A stretch of DNA of 5,099 bases from Treponema sp. (GTDB taxonomy: Bacteria; Spirochaetota; Spirochaetia; Treponematales; Treponemataceae). Under the pieces are notes generated by a model that had not been told where the DNA came from, made no database searches, and saw nothing but the letters and a program-made list of their open reading frames with translations. The position numbers and the translations under genes are program-made. Of this stretch, positions 1 through 5,099 are shown piece by piece. Numbering within the stretch: position 1 is the stretch's first letter; each line of letters starts with the position of its first letter. The stretch lies in NCBI GenBank assembly GCA_017614655.1, contig JAGABO010000190.1, forward strand, positions 1-5,099. Reading direction: 5' to 3'.

Positions 1-2634
1 ATCCTTCATGCTTTCGAGAACTGATTTTTCTTCTGCATTGCGGGTAACAAGTGCTACTTCCGAAAGCGGCTGGCGGTTTTTAAGGTTAAAGGTGTTGCGC
101 AGGCTTCTTCCCATGGAAACGGCCTTCTGAACCGTTGCCATCTTGAATTCAAGCTTTTCGTCGCGGAACTTCTCTGAATAGACCGGATAGTCCATAAGAT
201 GGACGCTTTCCTTGTCTTCGGAAGTCTTTAAGTTCTGCCACATGGTTTCCGTAATGAACGGAACGATCGGAGCTGCAACGAGGCAGAAAGTCTTTAATGC
301 ATAATAAAGCGAACCGTATGCTTCGAGCTTGTCGCTGTCGTTTCCTGATTTCCAGAAGCGGCGGCGGTTACGCCTGATGTACCAGTTGTTGATCTGCTCG
401 ATGAAGTCAAGCATAGGATCGATTGCACCGCTTAAGTCGTAATCTTCCATTGCGGCAGTTACGTCCTTTATCATCTTCTGGCTTACAGAAATAATCCAGC
501 GGTCAAGCGGATTTTCCGGAAGCTTTGAATCAAACTCGTGTCCTGTACAGGTAACGCCGTCGATGTTTGCATACTGAACAAAGAAGCTGTAGCTGTTCCA
601 GAGAGGAAGAATGATGCTCTTTATAACGTCACGGACTCCTTCATCCGAATAACGGATTTCATCAGCCTTAACGACTGCAGAATGCATGAGGAAAAGACGG
701 ATTGCATCAGCTCCGTACTGGTTGATGGCTTCGACAGGGTCAGTATAGTTACGGAGAGATTTGGACATCTTGCGTCCGTCTGAAGCAAGAACGATTCCGT
801 TTACGATGCAGTTCTTGAATGCAGGCTTGTCAAAAAGCTGGGACGCAAGAACGGTAAGCGTGTAGAACCATCCGCGGGTCTGATCGAGGCCCTCGGAAAT
901 AAAGTCGGCAGGGAAATGCTTTTCGAAGAAGTCCTTGTTTTCAAAAGGATAATGAAGCTGTGCATAAGGCATTGAACCTGATTCAAACCAGCAGTCAAAT
1001 ACTTCCGGAATACGGCGCATTGTTCCCTTTGCGCACTTCGGACACTTGAACGAAATCTTATCTACAAACTGTTTGTGAAGGTCTTCCGGATAAGTTCCGC
1101 TTAACTCCTTAAGCTCGTCACGGCTTCCGACACAAACTGAATGCTTACAGTCAGGATCATCACATCTCCAGATCGGAATCGGGTTACCCCAGTAACGGTT
1201 ACGGCTTACGGCCCAGTCGCGAGCACCTGCAAGCCACTTTCCGAAGCGGCCTTCCTTTATGTGTGCAGGCTGCCATTTGATTTTTGAATTTGCACGGAGA
1301 AGTACGTCGTGATAATCGGCAACCTTTACAAACCAGCTTCCGATTCCGCGGTAAATAAGCGGCGAACCGCATCTCCAGCAGTGCGGATATGAGTGGACGA
1401 TTGAGTCCCTCTTAACGAGCTTTCCTTCGTTCTTGAGGCGTGCCATGATGTCCTTGTCGCAGTCCTTAACAAAGCGGCCTTCATAATCAAAAACTTCTTT
1501 TGTAAACTTACATTCAGCATCGATGGGTTCAACATTAGGAACACCCGAACCGCGGAAAACCTTGTTGTCTTCTTCACCGAAAGCAGGCGCGATATGAACG
1601 ATACCGGTACCGTCTTCCGTAGAAACATAGTCCGCGTTGAACATGCGGAAGGCACCCTTTTCGCACTTCTGGCCGCTGATTTCTTCACAGGCCTTTGGAT
1701 CCTTAAGGGATGCAAAGTACGGGAAAAGAGGCTCGTATTCTGCACCGATAAAATCTTTTCCTTTATGACGCCAGATGATTTCGTAAGCGCTTTCTTCTTT
1801 ATAGTAGGCCGAAAGGCGTGCTTCTGCAAAAATATAGAAGTCGCCGCTTTCCTTATCGAGAATCTTTACGTAATCAACTTCCGGTCCCATACAGAGCCCG
1901 AGGTTTGAAGGAAGTGTCCACGGAGTTGTTGTCCAGGCAAGGAAGTAAGTTTTTCCGTTTGCCATGTCAGGATCGTTTACGCCGTCGGGAGCCTTTGTAA
2001 TCTTGAATCGTATGGTAACCGTCTGATCCTGAACGTCCTTGTAGCCCTGTGCAAGTTCGTGTGTAGAAAGAACCGTAGAACAGCGCGGACAGTATGGAAG
2101 AATATATTTTCCTTCGTAGATGAGCCCTTTGTCCCAGAGAGACTTTGCAACCCACCAGATGGATTCCATGTATTCAGGATTCATTGTCTTGTAGTCGCGG
2201 TCAAAATCAACCCAGCGTCCCATGCGGGTAATTGTCTTACGCCATTCTGAAGTGTACTTTAAAACAGAATCACGGCACTTGTCGTTAAAGTTTGCGATTC
2301 CGTACTGCTCAATTTCGTGCTTTGAGTTAAGGCCCAGATCCTTTTCGATGAGGTTTTCTACAGGAAGTCCGTGGCAGTCCCATCCGAAACGGCGGTCTAC
2401 CTTTTTTCCCTTCATCGTCTGATAGCGCGGAATGATGTCCTTTATTGTTGATGGAATGAAATGTCCGAAATGAGGAAGTCCGGTTGCAAAAGGAGGTCCG
2501 TCATAAAATACAAAATCCTCTGCGCCTTCCCTCTGGCTTACTGATTTTTTGAATGTGTCGTTCTTTTCCCAGAAAGAAAGTACTTCTTCTTCCAGCTTGG
2601 GAAAACTTGTCTTTGAATCAACTGCCTTATACAT
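1..2634 (-). CDS. ileS: Isoleucyl-tRNA synthetase, eukaryote-like IleRS2 class (3' end outside window)
   Basis: Class I aminoacyl-tRNA synthetase that charges tRNA-Ile with isoleucine in the cytoplasm and edits misactivated valine. I translated the minus strand by hand from ATG at 2634 and read 878 codons with no stop to the window edge. Visible landmarks: HIGH-type motif H55-F-G-H58 within GLPHFGHF; GWDCHGLPVE at 84-93; C182-P-R-C185; editing (CP1) domain with W234-T-T-T-P-W239 and DGTGIVHIAPAFGEED at 341-356; further Cys pairs C419/C422, C491/C496 and C531/C534 (probable zinc sites); DCWFESGSMPYAQ around W549; K622-M-S-K-S626; anticodon-binding helix with NNWYIRRNRRRFW around W751. The DCWFESGSMPYAQ block and the region after it follow human cytosolic IARS closely, which identifies the IleRS2 class. 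Relatives are about 1040-1090 residues long, so roughly 160-210 C-terminal residues are missing. The start is supported by a good ribosome binding site and by the usual short lead into FxKLEEEVLxFW. Identification is certain; the class is very likely. Confidence 0.97.
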   Translation of the reverse strand, partial: MYKAVDSKTSFPKLEEEVLSFWEKNDTFKKSVSQREGAEDFVFYDGPPFATGLPHFGHFIPSTIKDIIPRYQTMKGKKVDRRFGWDCHGLPVENLIEKDLGLNSKHEIEQYGIANFNDKCRDSVLKYTSEWRKTITRMGRWVDFDRDYKTMNPEYMESIWWVAKSLWDKGLIYEGKYILPYCPRCSTVLSTHELAQGYKDVQDQTVTIRFKITKAPDGVNDPDMANGKTYFLAWTTTPWTLPSNLGLCMGPEVDYVKILDKESGDFYIFAEARLSAYYKEESAYEIIWRHKGKDFIGAEYEPLFPYFASLKDPKACEEISGQKCEKGAFRMFNADYVSTEDGTGIVHIAPAFGEEDNKVFRGSGVPNVEPIDAECKFTKEVFDYEGRFVKDCDKDIMARLKNEGKLVKRDSIVHSYPHCWRCGSPLIYRGIGSWFVKVADYHDVLLRANSKIKWQPAHIKEGRFGKWLAGARDWAVSRNRYWGNPIPIWRCDDPDCKHSVCVGSRDELKELSGTYPEDLHKQFVDKISFKCPKCAKGTMRRIPEVFDCWFESGSMPYAQLHYPFENKDFFEKHFPADFISEGLDQTRGWFYTLTVLASQLFDKPAFKNCIVNGIVLASDGRKMSKSLRNYTDPVEAINQYGADAIRLFLMHSAVVKADEIRYSDEGVRDVIKSIILPLWNSYSFFVQYANIDGVTCTGHEFDSKLPENPLDRWIISVSQKMIKDVTAAMEDYDLSGAIDPMLDFIEQINNWYIRRNRRRFWKSGNDSDKLEAYGSLYYALKTFCLVAAPIVPFITETMWQNLKTSEDKESVHLMDYPVYSEKFRDEKLEFKMATVQKAVSMGRSLRNTFNLKNRQPLSEVALVTRNAEEKSVLESMKD

Positions 2635-2639
2635 AAAAA

Positions 2640-2646
2640 TCCTTCC
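2640..2646 (-). promoter_or_regulatory. Ribosome binding site of ileS
   Basis: On the minus strand the sequence GGAAGGA lies five bases (TTTTT) upstream of the ileS ATG. This purine-rich Shine-Dalgarno match at normal spacing fixes the start codon at 2634. The secretin gene on the other side of the intergenic region has no such site. Confidence 0.8.
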
Positions 2647-2647
2647 A

Positions 2648-2677
2648 ATTACAATAAAAATATCATCAGACTATAAC
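2648..2677 (+). promoter_or_regulatory. Candidate promoter of the secretin operon, overlapping the ileS promoter
   Basis: On the plus strand, ATTACA (2648-2653; 4 of 6) is followed after 18 bases by TATAAC (2672-2677; 5 of 6). The -10 element shares the TATA at 2672-2675 with the ileS -10 on the opposite strand, so the two polymerases could not bind at once. A transcript starting near 2684 would have a leader of about 60 bases. The -35 match is weak and the spacer is one base longer than ideal. The real promoter could lie elsewhere in the intergenic region or inside ileS. Confidence 0.3.
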
Positions 2678-2698
2678 ATTTTTTTACAAAAAAGTGAA
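2670..2698 (-). promoter_or_regulatory. Predicted sigma70-type promoter of ileS
   Basis: Read on the minus strand, TTCACT (2698-2693; 4 of 6 matches to TTGACA) is followed after exactly 17 bases by TATAGT (2675-2670; 5 of 6 matches to TATAAT). Initiation would fall near 2663 and give a leader of roughly 30 bases, too short for a T-box or other tRNA-sensing leader. The call rests on consensus matching only. In DNA this AT-rich, chance matches are common, but hexamer quality, spacing and distance to the gene all agree. Confidence 0.55.
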
Positions 2699-2715
2699 TA
2701 TTTTACTTGCCGGCA
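2692..2715. repeat. Two adjacent small inverted repeats in the divergent promoter region
   Basis: The first dyad pairs AAGTGAA (2692-2698) with TTTTACTT (the arm at 2702-2708) around a three-base loop. It gives seven pairs, one of them G-T. It is joined directly to the perfect eight-base palindrome TGCCGGCA (2708-2715), a GC-rich island in otherwise AT-rich DNA. The first dyad covers the presumed ileS -35 element and both lie in the presumed secretin leader, so an operator or a small leader structure is possible. Short dyads arise easily by chance in AT-rich DNA. The arms are too short for a convincing terminator, although TTTTTT follows at 2721-2726. Confidence 0.25.
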
Positions 2716-2744
2716 GAAACTTTTTTGCTTAACTTCTTTTATAC

Positions 2745-4865
2745 ATGCCTAAAATCATAAAATATTTAATTCCCCTCTTAATTACAGCAGGTTCTGCCCA
2801 TGCACAGAAAATCAAAAGCATGGAATTCTCGTTTCAGAAAAAGACGGACATACTGATGGTTTTTGCAGGAGAAATGGGAGTTTCTGTCATACCGGACCAG
2901 AGCATATCTGGCACAACAAGCTTTCATTTTGAAAACCTTACAGCCCGTGAAGCCTTTGAGGAATTTCTTGCTGCAGAAGAATTATATGCAGAAGAAAAAA
3001 ATTCCGTAATTCATGTAAGTGCAGTTTATGTTTCTAAAAATCCTTCGACTCAGAAACTTACAGTTTACGGAAAGAATGTATTGACGGAAGATTTTATTAA
3101 ACGGATTTCTTCGGCGGAAGAAAAAACAATTGTCTTTGACCCTCTCCCGGAAGAAAGAATCACCCTTAATATAAAAGAAGAAAGTATCTCTACGGTACTT
3201 GAAATCTGTACATTAAGGCTTGAAGGTTTTACGCTTGAGGAAGAAGAAAGTTATTTTTACATAAAGAAATCGGGAGAAAATAGATCATCAAAAAAATCAA
3301 AACTCATTTCCAGAAACGAAGAACTTTATTCATGCTGCATAGACGGAGAACTTTTAAATGATGTTCTTGAACAGTTCTTCTCCCTTTCTGACACGGGAAG
3401 ATCGGTTCTTACTCCTGATACATTAAGAGTTCCATGTCTTCATGCCAGGGATAAAACCTTTACACAGATGCTTTCGCTTATTACAGAAAATGCCGGCTGT
3501 TCATTTTCAAAGAAAGACGGAATCTGGTTTATTTTTGAAGACAGCAGAAAATCAGGAAACATACATTGCAGGGAAACAGAAACATTCAGCCTGCATCATT
3601 CAACAGCGCAGGAGATTCTTAAGATTCTGCCTTCTGATTTGATTTCACACCTTTCTGTAAAACCCGGAAAAAATTCTTCAACACTTACAGCTTACGGAAC
3701 AGAAACTGAACTTAAACTTCTTAAAGATGCCCTCAAAAAAACAGATATTCCTGACTTGAGTACAGTAAAAATCATCAGCATAAAAAATACACAGGCCGAA
3801 AAAATACTACCCCTTCTTCCCCGCAATCTTTTTTCGACAGAACCGCTTCTTATTGCAGAACAGAATGCCATCATGATTACAGAAAAAGAAGAAAATCTTG
3901 AACCCATATACAGCTGCATCGAAGCACTGGACAGGGCAAAACCTGCAGAAGAAGTAAAACTTAAATACATTAAAACGGAAGATCTTTTTTCAAAACTCCC
4001 GCCTTCTGTAGAAGCAGGCTGGATAAAAGATTCCGGTTATCCAAATCTTATTTTTTATACAGGTCCGGAAGAAAAAAAGGAAATATTCCTGAAAGAGCTT
4101 TCGGCAGTGGACAGACCCCGTCCGCAGATAAGATATCAGATGCTTGCCGTTCAGTATAACGGAGGGAAAGGAACTTCCGTTAAAAAAACAGCTTCGGTAA
4201 AAAGACTTGATGCAGATAAATGCAGTTCATTTACGGGAGAACTTTCAAACATTACAAGTTTAGCATTCAATGTAATTGACTCATTCGGATGGCAGTTTGC
4301 AGCATCTCTGAACAGTCAGATTTCTGAAAACAGGGCACGCATTTTTACAGACACAACACTCACTTCCATTTCCGGCGAAGAAGTAAGGTTTCAGAATACA
4401 GACACCTACCGTTATCTTGAATATGAATATGAGACGGCATCAGGAATAACCGCTGCAACCGGAGTTACTCAGCAGATTACTTCGGGCCTTATCGTAAGCA
4501 TTAAAGGCTGGGTTTCGGGTGACAGCATGATAACAATGGATGTAAACGCAACAATTTCAAAACAGAATTCGGACTCTTCCAGCCAGATTCCTTCTACTTC
4601 GGAAAGAGTTGTTAACTCTCATATAAGGACAAAAAGCGGAAAAAGCATTGTTATAAGCGGACTCATAAAAGAAGACGAAAACGATAACAAATCACGCACA
4701 CCATTTTTAAGCAGGATTCCGGTTATCGGTAAACTGTTTGAACAGAACGTTTCTTCAAAAGAAAAAACAGAAATAGAGATTTATATAATTCCGGTACTTG
4801 TTACAGATGAGAATGAAGAAAGAAAAACTGCCGCAGGTCTTTATGAATATTTAATGGAGACATAA
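2745..4865 (+). CDS. gspD: Secretin, outer-membrane channel of a type II secretion (or type IV pilus-like) system
   Basis: Predicted to form the multimeric outer-membrane pore through which folded proteins or a (pseudo)pilus pass. Residues 1-20 are a signal peptide: basic start, hydrophobic YLIPLLITAG, and a signal peptidase I site AHA/Q after residue 20; there is no lipobox. The periplasmic part has three N0/STN-like modules (about 24-92, 104-174, 193-265), then three N1-type secretin_N modules (about 277-335, 340-398, 402-457), the last two ending in ALDRAKP and AVDRPRP. The secretin core spans about 459-688 and ends with the family signature SGLIKEDE...TPFLSRIPVIGKLFEQ...TEIEIYIIPVLVTD. 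Only 18 residues follow, so a pilotin-binding S-domain is short or absent. Length (706) is normal for GspD. The start is forced by an in-frame TAA at 2730-2732 with no ATG, GTG or TTG in between; no Shine-Dalgarno site is seen. The overlapping GspE-like gene favours GspD over PilQ, but PilQ is not excluded. Confidence 0.88.
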   Translation: MPKIIKYLIPLLITAGSAHAQKIKSMEFSFQKKTDILMVFAGEMGVSVIPDQSISGTTSFHFENLTAREAFEEFLAAEELYAEEKNSVIHVSAVYVSKNPSTQKLTVYGKNVLTEDFIKRISSAEEKTIVFDPLPEERITLNIKEESISTVLEICTLRLEGFTLEEEESYFYIKKSGENRSSKKSKLISRNEELYSCCIDGELLNDVLEQFFSLSDTGRSVLTPDTLRVPCLHARDKTFTQMLSLITENAGCSFSKKDGIWFIFEDSRKSGNIHCRETETFSLHHSTAQEILKILPSDLISHLSVKPGKNSSTLTAYGTETELKLLKDALKKTDIPDLSTVKIISIKNTQAEKILPLLPRNLFSTEPLLIAEQNAIMITEKEENLEPIYSCIEALDRAKPAEEVKLKYIKTEDLFSKLPPSVEAGWIKDSGYPNLIFYTGPEEKKEIFLKELSAVDRPRPQIRYQMLAVQYNGGKGTSVKKTASVKRLDADKCSSFTGELSNITSLAFNVIDSFGWQFAASLNSQISENRARIFTDTTLTSISGEEVRFQNTDTYRYLEYEYETASGITAATGVTQQITSGLIVSIKGWVSGDSMITMDVNATISKQNSDSSSQIPSTSERVVNSHIRTKSGKSIVISGLIKEDENDNKSRTPFLSRIPVIGKLFEQNVSSKEKTEIEIYIIPVLVTDENEERKTAAGLYEYLMET
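4856..4860 (+). promoter_or_regulatory. Ribosome binding site of the gspE-like gene, inside the secretin gene
   Basis: GGAGA lies four bases upstream of the ATG at 4865, within the last sense codons of the secretin gene. The stop TAA (4863-4865) and the ATG (4865-4867) share one base, giving a TAATG junction. This arrangement typically couples translation of the second gene to termination on the first. Confidence 0.6.
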
Positions 4866-5099
4866 TGGAAAAAGAACAGTACACGAATGACTTTATAAAT
4901 GCAAATCAGGCATTCATTCTTTCGCAGACAAAAAACACGGTTACTGTCGCAGTAACAGAAGAAACTCCGGATTCTGCAAAGGAAAACATAAAGCTACTGC
5001 ACAATAAAAAAGTAGTATTTAAAATACTTTCCAGAGAAGGTTTTGAATCTAAAATTGCAATGATTCTCTGTGCTGCCGGAAAAAAAGAAAATGAAACAG
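4865..5099 (+). CDS. gspE: Probable type II secretion ATPase GspE, N-terminal domain only (runs off right edge)
   Basis: The frame stays open for 78 codons plus one base to the window end. The visible protein resembles the small N-terminal domain of GspE/PilB-type ATPases: a YTNDFINANQAFIL segment like the 'LPxxFAxxxxVL' opening, a strand and turn NTVTVAVTEETPDS like 'xLxVAxxDPxD', then a helix, the strand KKVVFKILS and a second helix REGFESKIAMIL. In the family this domain docks the ATPase to the inner-membrane platform (GspL). The Walker A/B, Asp-box and His-box motifs that would prove the ATPase lie downstream and cannot be seen. There is no signal peptide or membrane segment, as expected for a cytoplasmic protein. 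The one-base overlap with the secretin gene is the strongest support. The call is a fold-pattern judgement plus context. A type IV pilus PilB is the main alternative. Confidence 0.6.
   Translation, partial: MEKEQYTNDFINANQAFILSQTKNTVTVAVTEETPDSAKENIKLLHNKKVVFKILSREGFESKIAMILCAAGKKENET

Noticed and set aside
538..783. An 81-codon open frame on the plus strand, antisense to ileS
   Set aside because: It overlaps the ileS KMSKS region, has no good ribosome binding site, and the product matches nothing recognisable.
1326..1829. A 167-codon open frame on the minus strand
   Set aside because: It lies wholly inside ileS on the same strand in another frame. The ileS frame carries the conserved CP1 residues throughout, and the product is a Ser/Arg/Lys-rich shadow with no domain character.
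1594..1908. A 104-codon open frame on the plus strand, antisense to ileS
   Set aside because: It is fully antisense to the conserved editing domain of ileS, which explains its open frame; no independent evidence of coding was seen.
2635..2663. A T-box or other tRNA-sensing leader upstream of ileS
   Set aside because: The space between the predicted transcription start and the ATG is only about 30 bases, and no T-box core sequence or terminator-antiterminator pair is visible.
2708..2730. TGCCGGCA followed by GAAAC and TTTTTT as a possible intrinsic terminator
   Set aside because: The palindrome allows at most a very short stem with no loop room, the T tract is displaced by five bases, and no gene ends there on the plus strand.
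2549..2752. A 67-codon plus-strand frame crossing the intergenic region into the secretin start
   Set aside because: It begins antisense to the ileS N-terminus, runs through the promoter region and has a low-complexity product; it is better explained as chance openness of AT-rich DNA.
3692..3970. A 92-codon open frame on the minus strand, antisense to the secretin gene
   Set aside because: It is antisense to clear N1-type secretin modules; the Ser/Phe/Leu-rich product is the usual mirror of a Glu/Lys-rich coding strand.

Overview
The window holds two divergent transcription units separated by about 110 bases of AT-rich intergenic DNA. The left half (minus strand) is the first 878 codons of an isoleucyl-tRNA synthetase gene, which runs off the left edge. 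The right half (plus strand) is a complete secretin gene of 706 codons (GspD/PilQ superfamily). It is followed, with a one-base overlap, by the first 78 codons of a gene that looks like the N-terminal domain of a type II secretion ATPase (GspE).

The organism is probably a diderm bacterium, because a secretin only makes sense with an outer membrane. The synthetase is of the eukaryote-like IleRS2 class, with long stretches that read almost like the human cytosolic enzyme. That class is known from spirochaetes, among others. With moderate-to-low GC, a spirochaete of the Treponema type is my best guess. This is an inference from gene type and composition, not a proven assignment.

Layout: 1-2634 (minus) ileS, 3' end missing; 2635-2744 divergent control region with an ileS ribosome binding site, a good sigma70-like ileS promoter, a weaker candidate promoter for the secretion operon that shares its -10 bases, and two small adjacent dyads; 2745-4865 (plus) secretin; 4865-5099 (plus) gspE-like gene, partial. 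No stretch longer than about 110 bases lacks a gene. I saw no tRNA, rRNA, CRISPR array, insertion sequence or strong terminator.

How the genes work together: ileS is a housekeeping translation gene, functionally unrelated to its neighbour. The secretin would form the outer-membrane channel, and the GspE-like protein would be the cytoplasmic ATPase driving pseudopilus (or pilus) assembly. The TAATG junction implies they are co-transcribed and translationally coupled, with more gsp genes expected to the right of the window. The most unusual feature is the secretin periplasmic region. It appears to carry three tandem N0/STN-like modules before three N1-type modules, where a textbook GspD has one N0.
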